64,000 nucleotides of DNA. It comes from Culturomica massiliensis (GTDB taxonomy: Bacteria; Bacteroidota; Bacteroidia; Bacteroidales; Marinifilaceae). How positions within the stretch are numbered: the stretch's first letter is position 1; each line of letters opens with the position of its first letter. The position numbers were made by a program, and so were the translations under genes. Under the pieces are notes generated by a model. That model was not told the DNA's origin and did no database searches. It saw only the letters and a program-made list of their open reading frames with translations. Where the stretch lies: the NCBI RefSeq assembly GCF_900091655.1, contig NZ_LT594621.1, positions 3,556,188 to 3,620,187 of the forward strand, written 5' to 3'. Shown piece after piece: positions 54,900-62,712 of the stretch.

Positions 54900-54923
54900 A
54901 GAGGATGCAAATCAGCATCCTCT
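54900..54923 (+). terminator. Hairpin between lipoprotein gene and unknown secreted protein gene of operon D
   Basis: AGAGGATGC-AAATCA-GCATCCTCT is a perfect 9-bp stem followed by TCTTTTTCTC. It would terminate or attenuate transcription before the protease module. Confidence 0.8.
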
Positions 54924-54948
54924 TCTTTTTCTCACTAAACCTGCAACC

Positions 54949-55644
54949 ATGAAAAAATTAATCTTTATTTTATGCCTATTTCTATCCGTGCCTTTGTTAA
55001 AGGCTCAGGATGTAAATAGTGTCAATTCGACGATGAACAATTTCCGGTTGAGTATGTTACCGGATATCATGGATGTCGATTCCCCTAAATTTGCAGCAAC
55101 CTATGACGGCACCCCTTTCCTGGAAAAGGAATGGCAACCCGGAAGTGTGACCCTAATTTCCGGAGAAATAAAAAAATACTCTATGAGATATTTTGTATAT
55201 GGAGAGCAGATTTGGCTGAAGAATGAAGCCGATTCGACCTATACTCTGAATCTTTCGGATAAAATCGCGGGGATAACGATTGGGAATAGACATTTTATCT
55301 ACACTGATTATGTGACCGGGAACAGGTCCGGAACAGGTATACTGGAAGTGATGTATAACGGAGCGGGCTGCAAGCTTTTGAATCTCCATACCTGCCAGCT
55401 TGAAAAAGGGCGTCCGGCTAACGGATATCAGGAAAAAGAAAAGGATAAGTTCCAGCACAAAGAAGTTTTGTATTATCAACTGGATGAGCAGGAAGCATCG
55501 GTATTGCCCCGCTCTAAAAAAGAATTCTTATCCGTTTTCGGCGACAAAGCGAATCTTATCGGAAAGTATTTCAAAGACAATAAGCTGAAAATGAAACCGG
55601 AAGACCTGATAAAAGTCTTTACTTATTATGATGAAATAAAATAA
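54949..55644 (+). CDS. Unknown secreted protein of the SusCD array (operon D copy)
   Basis: From the ATG at 54949 the protein has 231 residues, with signal peptide MKKLIFILCLFLSVPLLKAQ. An upstream start at 54886 would read through the hairpin and is rejected. It shares several motifs with the operon B copy at 41204 (FL..EW, SGE, KDKFQ, FGDK, the NKLK C-terminus). I do not recognise the family and see no catalytic residues. Its 3' third is part of the inverted duplication, and a remnant of that third is left in operon A. The protease gene follows 38 bp downstream, so a role beside the protease or SusCD complex is plausible but unproven. Confidence 0.82.
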   Translation: MKKLIFILCLFLSVPLLKAQDVNSVNSTMNNFRLSMLPDIMDVDSPKFAATYDGTPFLEKEWQPGSVTLISGEIKKYSMRYFVYGEQIWLKNEADSTYTLNLSDKIAGITIGNRHFIYTDYVTGNRSGTGILEVMYNGAGCKLLNLHTCQLEKGRPANGYQEKEKDKFQHKEVLYYQLDEQEASVLPRSKKEFLSVFGDKANLIGKYFKDNKLKMKPEDLIKVFTYYDEIK

Positions 55645-55682
55645 AAGCATATATTTATAGCTAATTTAATCTACCCCATACA

Positions 55683-58424
55683 ATGAACCATAAACTATTC
55701 TTTCTCCTGCTCGGCCTTCTTTTTCTGGGCTGTCAGGATGATAAACTCGGAAACGAGGATAAAAGCAAGGAGCAACCCGGATGGACCCGGGAAAGCCGGA
55801 CAAACTTCCTTCCCGGCGTCATCCGGATAAAACTGCAATCCGGAAGTTCTGAAAAAGTACGCCTTTCTTCTGCCGCCGGGACGGCACAGATGGGGATTTC
55901 CGAAATCGACCGCATCGCCGCCGAACTCGGGGCCTCACAGATCAAGAGGGTATTCCCGCCTGCCGGAAAGTTCGAAGCCCGGCAACACGCCGCCGGACTT
56001 GACCTGTGGTATGACATCCGCTTCAATCAGGATGTTCCCCTGACAAGGGCCGCCGCCGATCTTTCGTCCGTAGCGGGCATCGACATCATAGAACCTGTCC
56101 GCCGGGCCGTCCGCACAGGCGGCGACCGCATCGTCCCCGTTGATGCCGCAGCCCTTGTAAAACCGGCTGCCACGGGGACCTTCAACGACCCCCTTCTGTC
56201 AAAACAATGGCATTACAACAACAACGGAAGCATCCAGTACTCCGTAGAAGGGGCTGACATCAACCTGCAAAGGGCCTGGGACGTCACCGCCGGTTCCCGC
56301 GAAGTGATCGTCGCCGTCGTTGACGGGGGAATCGATATCAACCACGAAGACCTCCGGGACAACGTATGGAGAAACGAAGACGAGCAGGAAGGCCTGGACG
56401 ACAACGATAACAACGGCTATGACGGGGATGTATACGGATGGAACTTCGTACACGACAGCCCGAACATCGTGGCTCACGCACACGGTACCCACGTTGCGGG
56501 AACGATTGCCGCCGTCAATAACAACGGCATCGGCGTGTGCGGCGTTGCAGGAGGAAGCGGGAACAACGACGGAGTACGTGTCATGAGCTGCCAGATTTTC
56601 GCCCCCAATGCACAGGACCCAGACAAGGACGACGGCACCCAGCAAATTCCCTCTGCCATTGTTTACGGAGCCAACAACGGGGCCGTCATCAGCCAGAACA
56701 GCTGGTCCTATACATTTGACGAAGGGGTTACCCCGACCTTCCCCAGGGCTACCAAAGAAGCCATCGATTATTTTATCACTTATGCGGGAATAGATGAAAC
56801 AGGCATACAGACCGGCCCCATGAAGGGCGGTATCGTGATCTTCTCTGCCGGCAACAGCAACCGGGACTACCTCGAATATCCCGCCCAGTATGATAAAGTC
56901 CTTTCAGTAGCCTCCATGGCTCCGGATTTCAAAAAGGCCTATTATTCCAATTATGCAGACTGGGTTGATATAACCGCTCCCGGAGGAAGTTTCCGCTACG
57001 GCGGCAAATACAACGACAACTGTGCCATCCTGAGCACCCTGCCCGACAACAACTACGGATACATGCAGGGCACCTCCATGGCCTGTCCCCATGTCTCCGG
57101 GGTTGCGGCGCTGATCGTTTCCGAATACGGCGTGGGACATCCCGGCTTTACCCCGGAGGACCTGCGCAAGCGCATCCTCAATACCGCAAGGGATATCGAT
57201 GCCCACAATCCGGAGTTCGCCGGAAAGCTCGGCGTCGGCTACATTGATGCCGCCCGCGCCGTACAGACCGATGCTGGGATTGCTCCCGAACCGGTGAATG
57301 ACCTGCAGGTTGTCTGGAAATCAAATTCTGCAGAGCTTGCCTGGAGTGTTACGGCCGACCAGGACAACGGGACGGCTGACCACTATGACATTTACCTGAG
57401 CACACAGCCGTTCGGGAACACGGACCTCAGTACCCTTGACGTAACCGGGAGGGTGGATGTCGGAAACAAGGCTGCCGGAGAAGGCGTGGCTGCCACGCTC
57501 AGCAATCTGACCCCAAAAACCGTTTACTATATCGCGGTCGTTGGCGTCGACATGTTCGGAAACCGTTCGTCTGCCGCCTTCGAAAGCGGTGAAACTCTGA
57601 GCAACCAACCCCCGGTTGTAACGCGCAGGAATTCAGGGGACATCCTGCTTAAAGCCTATCAGACAAGGAAGGAATACTTCGACGTGACAGAGCCGGAAGG
57701 ACAGGGGTATACATTCACCCTGAACGATATGAAAGGCGTTTCGGCTGCCCTGGAAGGCAATGCGGTTGTCGTTACCATCAAAGCCCCGGAAGTTTCGGCA
57801 GGGGAAGCATACAGCGGTACGGCCGTACTGACCGTCACGGATGAAGCCGGAGCTGCAACGGTTGTCGGCATCCCGTTCGCCATAGAGAAAAACAACGCCC
57901 CCGTTATCACCCAGGCATCCTGGGAAAACATGTACTTTGAGCGCAACGGGGAAAAGCAGGTTATCCCCCTGGAGGACTACTTTACGGATGCAGACGGGGA
58001 AGCCCTCAGTTACGATATCACCAGTTCCGTCACCGGACTTATAAGAACGGACGTAGAGAACGGGCAGCTGACCATTACTTCCCTCAAAAACGGGATGGCC
58101 ACAGTCACGGTTACTGCCGGCGATTATTTCGGAAAGACATGCAGCCGCGAATTTGTAGTGATGTCGAGGGACAACCGCGTGCCTGTCGACCTTTATCCCA
58201 ATCCGGTAAAGGACAGGATGAATATCCGCATGGGCAAAGAGGTACAGGGGAAGATCGGCGTTACCCTTTACAATACAGGAGGGACACAGGTATGGGAATC
58301 GGCAGAGACGATCTCTCCGTTCGGTCCGGCACAGGTGGATCTGAGCAGATTACCGGGGGGCAGTTATGTGGTGGTAGTGAAATACAACGGTAAAGAATAC
58401 AAGAATAACATAGTGAAACTGTAA
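55683..58424 (+). CDS. Subtilisin-like (S8) lipoprotein protease with type IX sorting domain (operon D)
   Basis: A 913-residue protease with the same layout as the copy at 27403: lipobox FLGC followed by QDDK, S8 domain with Asp214, His267 and Ser465, FN3 and Ig-like repeats, and a type A sorting domain (LYPNPVKDRM). It differs from that copy at four residues (Gly126Asp, Ala153Val, Ala159Val, Asn314Asp), none in the active site, so both copies should be functional. It stands fifth in the susCD operon. The stop codon overlaps the porV-like start (TAATG). Strong GC bias at third codon positions (gcc, atc, ctg) contrasts with the upstream genes. Confidence 0.93.
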   Translation: MNHKLFFLLLGLLFLGCQDDKLGNEDKSKEQPGWTRESRTNFLPGVIRIKLQSGSSEKVRLSSAAGTAQMGISEIDRIAAELGASQIKRVFPPAGKFEARQHAAGLDLWYDIRFNQDVPLTRAAADLSSVAGIDIIEPVRRAVRTGGDRIVPVDAAALVKPAATGTFNDPLLSKQWHYNNNGSIQYSVEGADINLQRAWDVTAGSREVIVAVVDGGIDINHEDLRDNVWRNEDEQEGLDDNDNNGYDGDVYGWNFVHDSPNIVAHAHGTHVAGTIAAVNNNGIGVCGVAGGSGNNDGVRVMSCQIFAPNAQDPDKDDGTQQIPSAIVYGANNGAVISQNSWSYTFDEGVTPTFPRATKEAIDYFITYAGIDETGIQTGPMKGGIVIFSAGNSNRDYLEYPAQYDKVLSVASMAPDFKKAYYSNYADWVDITAPGGSFRYGGKYNDNCAILSTLPDNNYGYMQGTSMACPHVSGVAALIVSEYGVGHPGFTPEDLRKRILNTARDIDAHNPEFAGKLGVGYIDAARAVQTDAGIAPEPVNDLQVVWKSNSAELAWSVTADQDNGTADHYDIYLSTQPFGNTDLSTLDVTGRVDVGNKAAGEGVAATLSNLTPKTVYYIAVVGVDMFGNRSSAAFESGETLSNQPPVVTRRNSGDILLKAYQTRKEYFDVTEPEGQGYTFTLNDMKGVSAALEGNAVVVTIKAPEVSAGEAYSGTAVLTVTDEAGAATVVGIPFAIEKNNAPVITQASWENMYFERNGEKQVIPLEDYFTDADGEALSYDITSSVTGLIRTDVENGQLTITSLKNGMATVTVTAGDYFGKTCSREFVVMSRDNRVPVDLYPNPVKDRMNIRMGKEVQGKIGVTLYNTGGTQVWESAETISPFGPAQVDLSRLPGGSYVVVVKYNGKEYKNNIVKL

Positions 58425-59365
58425 TGATGAAAAGAACAAATATATTATTGGCCCTGCTTTTGTGCTCTTTCTTTGGGGCACAGGGCCAGAGCGCCTCATT
58501 TCTGAATATCAATCCCGATGTCCGTTCTGCGGGTATGGGAGACGGTGGTGTAGCTCTCGGAAGCAATGCTTTTTCTTTGTATCTCAATCCTTCGGCTACG
58601 GTTTTCGGGGATTCGAAGGGGGCTGTGGCTTATTCGTATCTGCCGTGGCAGCGGGAGCTGACAGACGGCAGTAATCTGCATGCCCTTTCGGGATATTACC
58701 GTCTGGGGAACAAAAGCGGCCTTTTGGCCGGGTTCCGTTATTTTACGCACGGCGATATCGTCGTAACGGACGGTGAGGGCAATACTTCGGGGAGCTTTAC
58801 CCCGAAAGAATTTTCGATAGACCTGGGTTATGCTTACCGGCTTTGTGACCGCTGGTCTGTTTCGGCCGTGCTTCATTACATCAGTTCGGATCTGGGGGAT
58901 TTCTCGGGAGCGAAGAAGGGTTCGGCCTTTGCAGCGGATCTGGGTGCGATGTATCATGCGCCGTCGTGGAATGCGGGCCTTTCCGTAACGAACCTGGGTT
59001 CAAAGATCGATTACGGTTACGACAGCTATGAGCTTCCGGCCAGCCTGAAAGCGGGCGGGGCTTACTGGCATACCTTTTCTGACCGGCACCGTCTGACGGG
59101 TCATGCGGAGCTGGCTTACCGTCTGATGCCTTCCGATTACAGCGGCGTGAATGTTGGTCTTGGGGCCGAATACCTTTACAACGATCTGATAGCGGTGCGC
59201 GGGGGTTATCACATCGGGGACGATAAGAAGACAGGGCCCGGTTACGCCACTCTGGGTTGCGGTCTGATGTACCGCGGAGCAGAAGTGAACTTTGCTTACT
59301 GGCTGGCTGGCAGTGATTCGCCGGTGAAGGGAACGTTCTGTCTCTCTGCCGGATGGAGCTTTTAA
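58424..59365 (+). CDS. PorV/PorQ-like outer-membrane beta-barrel protein (operon D)
   Basis: A 313-residue protein 311/313 identical to the copy at 26462 (Thr87Ala and one Ser-to-Gly near residue 275). It has a signal peptide, the PDVRSAGMGDGGVAL motif and a C-terminal aromatic residue. It is translationally coupled to the protease and is last in the operon. It is expected to act with the type IX machinery in handling the protease's sorting domain, or as a small transport barrel. No other type IX component is in the window. Confidence 0.88.
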   Translation: MMKRTNILLALLLCSFFGAQGQSASFLNINPDVRSAGMGDGGVALGSNAFSLYLNPSATVFGDSKGAVAYSYLPWQRELTDGSNLHALSGYYRLGNKSGLLAGFRYFTHGDIVVTDGEGNTSGSFTPKEFSIDLGYAYRLCDRWSVSAVLHYISSDLGDFSGAKKGSAFAADLGAMYHAPSWNAGLSVTNLGSKIDYGYDSYELPASLKAGGAYWHTFSDRHRLTGHAELAYRLMPSDYSGVNVGLGAEYLYNDLIAVRGGYHIGDDKKTGPGYATLGCGLMYRGAEVNFAYWLAGSDSPVKGTFCLSAGWSF

Positions 59366-59388
59366 ACAAACAATCATAATGTGACTGG

Positions 59389-59420
59389 AAGTCGGTTCAG
59401 AAATGGACCGGCTTTTTTAT
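59389..59420 (+). terminator. Terminator at the end of operon D
   Basis: AAGTCGGTTC-AGAAAT-GGACCGGCTT (two G-U pairs) followed by TTTTTATTTC, 23 bp after the porV-like stop. Confidence 0.8.
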
Positions 59421-59585
59421 TTCTTTATACTTCCCTTCAAAACGAATTCTTTTTACCCTATTTTTTCGCTGCAAAACAGATGAGATGTTTTTTAATATTA
59501 TGTAACCATCTTCGTCGTATCCGATAGTACCTTTTTCTCTCCTTCTCATACATCTTTCTTCCTTTCGCTTCCCTTGACATACCAC

Positions 59586-59596
59586 GCTTACTAAGC
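59586..59596. repeat. Boundary palindrome of operon E
   Basis: GCTTACTAAGC, 99 bp before the susC E ATG. The downstream side (ATGTGCA) and leader resemble operon A, while the upstream side matches C and D. Confidence 0.85.
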
Positions 59597-59695
59597 ATGT
59601 GCAGCTTGCCTGAAAATCACAATAGATGAGGATTTTAACTTGAATTTAGGAGGTGGGGAACAAAAATTAACGATTTAATTAAAAACAGCCTAAAT

Positions 59696-62692
59696 ATGTC
59701 TAACTTAAAATTAAAATGTATGAGAAAATTAATCGGACTGTTTGTCCTTCTCACGTTATGGGGAGTGCAGATATGTTTTGCGCAGACGCGTGAAGTGACC
59801 GGTACGGTGGTCGACAAAAGTGACAAGTCGCCGCTACCCGGTGTGTCTGTAATTATTAAAAACAATCGGGCCGTTGGGACTGCGACTAACATCAATGGTA
59901 AGTATTCAATTAAAGTAAATGAGAATGATGTTTTGATTTTCACTTTTGTGGGGATGAAGGATCAGGAGATTGCAGTTGCAGGTAAGAATGTTATCGATGT
60001 TGAGTTGGTTCCGGCAACAGAGTCCTTGGAGGAAGTGGTGGTAGTTGGGTATGGAACGGTGCGTAGAGAAGCCAAGACCGGTTCTATTACTTCCGTCGGG
60101 GGAGAAAAATTGGCCGAAGTACCTGTTATTTCTGTTGATAAGATGTTGGCAGGTAAAATGGCAGGTGTGATGATTACCACTAATTCAGGGCAACCGGGAG
60201 CCAGCTCTCAGATTCGAATCCGGGGTACGAGCTCAATTAATGCCGGTAACGAACCGTTATATGTGGTCGATGGAATTCCGATTGAAAGTGGGGATCAGAG
60301 CGTGATGAACAATACCAGTAATGCTATTGCTGCTTTTAATCCGAACGATATCGAATCGATTACGGTGCTAAAAGATGCCGCCGCTGCTTCTATTTATGGT
60401 TCCCGTGCTTCCAATGGTGTTATTTTGATTACGACAAAGGCAGGTAAAGAAGGAAAAAGTCAGTTTACAGCCCGGGCCAAATACGGTGTGTCCTGGTTGG
60501 CGAATGACAATAACTTCCGGGTGATGAGCGGTGCAGAATTGTTAGATTATCAGCGTACGGCAGCTATTAACGCCGGAGTAGATCCGGATGATCCTACCGG
60601 TACTTATTATCGTCCGTATGAGTTGTTGAACCGTCCGCAAACCAATTGGATGGATCATTTTTCACGCTTGGGTAATATGCAGGAATATGAAGTTACGGCT
60701 CAGGGAGGATCTGCTAAGACGAAATTTTACAGTTCGCTTTCATACCAAAAAAATGAAGGTGTTTTCTATGGTATCGAATACGATAAGCTGACTGCCCGTG
60801 TGAATGTCGATCAGAAGCTGCATGAAAAGTTGGATTTTGGCGCCCGTATCAATGTCGCTTATATAAAGAGCAGTGATGTGGCCATGCAAAGTCTGTATTA
60901 TGTAAATCCGGCCTGGGCGGGCTTACAGATTTTACCCTGGACTCCGGCTTATGATGCAAACGGGGATCACAATGTGAATATTTCTGAGAACTCGAACAGT
61001 AATCCAAGGGCAACGGCTAAATACGATGATAACTGGGAAAAGCAATACCGGTTTATCGGGAATATGTATCTGGAATGGAAACCGATAAAAGGCTTGAGTG
61101 TAAAAACGACGAATGCTGCGGAACTGACTTTCGGTGAAGGGCGTTCTTATCAATCTTTGCATACGAATGCTTCTGCCCGTTTGTGGACCTCACATGTAAA
61201 GTATCAGACTCTGACGACTTCCAATACGATTACTTATAATAATACATTCGGAGACCATTCGCTGCGTGTATTGGCCGGTCAGGAAGCGATGAAGAGGGAT
61301 TACAATATGGAACAATGGAAATCTTATGATGTAGATCCGAACATCCCTTATCCACCTACATCTACAGATGCGAAAGACGGTCTTTATGATTATGGAATGA
61401 ATACGCGGTCGTTGATGTCTTTCTTCGGTATTCTGGATTATAGTTATGCTTCCCGGTATTATTTACAGGCTTCTTTGCGTTATGACGGGAGTTCTCTTTT
61501 TGCCGAAGGTAATCAATGGGGTATGTTCTGGTCTGTGGGTGGTTCCTGGAATATGCATAATGAAAAATTTATGGAAAACACAGCCTATCTGGATGTGTTG
61601 AAACTGCGTCTCAGCTACGGTGTAAACGGTAATAACGATATCTCAGCTTATAGACAGTACGGTGTATACGGTTCGACAACGATAAACGGAACAACCGGTA
61701 TGTTACCGAGTTCCCCGGCAAACAATGAATTATCCTGGGAAAAGAATAAATCCTGGAACCTGGGTGTGGATTTCGGTTTTTTTAATCGTTTTTCCGGCAG
61801 TATCGATTTGTATAAACGTAATACGACCGATATGTTGTTGAACAGGCCGGTATCGGGAACGACCGGTTTTACTTCCAACCTGAAAAATGTCGGAGAATTG
61901 GAGAATAAAGGTATTGAATTCCAAATCGAAGGAACGGTTTTGAAATCGGGAGATTTCAATTGGGATTTAGGATTTAATATCGCTTTCAACAAATCGAAAG
62001 TGATCAGCCTGGACGGCGATCAAATGATTAATCACAGTTCGGTATTGAAATATATTAAAGGAGAGAGATTATTTACTTTTTATTTGAAAGATTACTACGG
62101 TGTAAATCCTGTAAACGGAGAAGCTTTGTGGAGAGATGAGCAGGGCTTACTTACCAATAACTATGACGATGCCCGTTATGTGTATGCCGGTAGTCCGGAG
62201 CCCAAGTATACCGGAGGTTTCAATACTACTTTTTCCTGGAAAGGATTAGCATTGAGTGCATTCTTTGAAATGAAGGGGGGAAATAAGGTGATGCTGATCA
62301 ATGAAAATTATTATTTGCAATCGGACGGTTCGCAGATGGGAACCAATCAGTTTGCCAGCGCTACCAACTATTGGAAGAAACCGGGTGATACCGGCTGTAA
62401 TCCGAAGCCCATTGCCGGTAACAGTACGAAATCCAATGAAGCTTATTCGACACGTTGGATTGAAAAAGGGGATTATTTGAGGATAAAAGACGTTACCTTG
62501 TCTTACACATTGCCTGCCCATATTATCAAACCGGTGGGGATTTCAAATGTTAAATTCTATGTCAGTGCATTGAATTTGTATACGTTCCACGATGTGAATT
62601 TCTTTGATCCGGAACGGGGTGTTGACGGTGTCGGAGCCGGTATCCATCCGATGACCAAAACTTTTGTAGGAGGTATTGAAATAGCATTCTAA
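59696..62692 (+). CDS. SusC/RagA family TonB-linked transporter (operon E)
   Basis: A 998-residue transporter. The first 110 residues are nearly those of operon A (REVTGTVVDKSDKSPLPG, VIIKNNRAVGTATN, VGMKDQEIAVAGKNVI), after which the sequences diverge. The plug has TVLKDAAAASIYGSRASNGV. The barrel ends in V-G-G-I-E-I-A-F. There is no STN domain. It follows the porV-like gene of operon D across terminator and palindrome. susD E starts 20 bp downstream. Confidence 0.93.
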   Translation: MSNLKLKCMRKLIGLFVLLTLWGVQICFAQTREVTGTVVDKSDKSPLPGVSVIIKNNRAVGTATNINGKYSIKVNENDVLIFTFVGMKDQEIAVAGKNVIDVELVPATESLEEVVVVGYGTVRREAKTGSITSVGGEKLAEVPVISVDKMLAGKMAGVMITTNSGQPGASSQIRIRGTSSINAGNEPLYVVDGIPIESGDQSVMNNTSNAIAAFNPNDIESITVLKDAAAASIYGSRASNGVILITTKAGKEGKSQFTARAKYGVSWLANDNNFRVMSGAELLDYQRTAAINAGVDPDDPTGTYYRPYELLNRPQTNWMDHFSRLGNMQEYEVTAQGGSAKTKFYSSLSYQKNEGVFYGIEYDKLTARVNVDQKLHEKLDFGARINVAYIKSSDVAMQSLYYVNPAWAGLQILPWTPAYDANGDHNVNISENSNSNPRATAKYDDNWEKQYRFIGNMYLEWKPIKGLSVKTTNAAELTFGEGRSYQSLHTNASARLWTSHVKYQTLTTSNTITYNNTFGDHSLRVLAGQEAMKRDYNMEQWKSYDVDPNIPYPPTSTDAKDGLYDYGMNTRSLMSFFGILDYSYASRYYLQASLRYDGSSLFAEGNQWGMFWSVGGSWNMHNEKFMENTAYLDVLKLRLSYGVNGNNDISAYRQYGVYGSTTINGTTGMLPSSPANNELSWEKNKSWNLGVDFGFFNRFSGSIDLYKRNTTDMLLNRPVSGTTGFTSNLKNVGELENKGIEFQIEGTVLKSGDFNWDLGFNIAFNKSKVISLDGDQMINHSSVLKYIKGERLFTFYLKDYYGVNPVNGEALWRDEQGLLTNNYDDARYVYAGSPEPKYTGGFNTTFSWKGLALSAFFEMKGGNKVMLINENYYLQSDGSQMGTNQFASATNYWKKPGDTGCNPKPIAGNSTKSNEAYSTRWIEKGDYLRIKDVTLSYTLPAHIIKPVGISNVKFYVSALNLYTFHDVNFFDPERGVDGVGAGIHPMTKTFVGGIEIAF

Positions 62693-62712
62693 CGATGATA
62701 AAAGAGAAAAAT

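Larger units (their letters stand above)
55451..59367 (+). repeat. Inverted duplication, arm 2 (protease-porV module of operon D)
   Basis: This is the counterpart of 26460-30375 in opposite orientation, 3917 bp against 3916 bp. The left end lies inside the intact unknown secreted protein gene and the right end is two bases after the porV-like stop. The two arms bracket about 25 kb holding operons A (susC-susD-lipoprotein), B, C and most of D. Confidence 0.95.
59312..59596 (+). repeat. Cassette tail repeat before operon E (285 bp)
   Basis: It is near-identical to 47987-48272. Here it is continuous with an intact porV-like gene, which shows the original arrangement of the repeat. It includes the terminator at 59389, an AT-rich spacer, the 100-bp tail and the palindrome. 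The 330 bp between the porV-like gene and susC E contain no gene. Confidence 0.9.
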
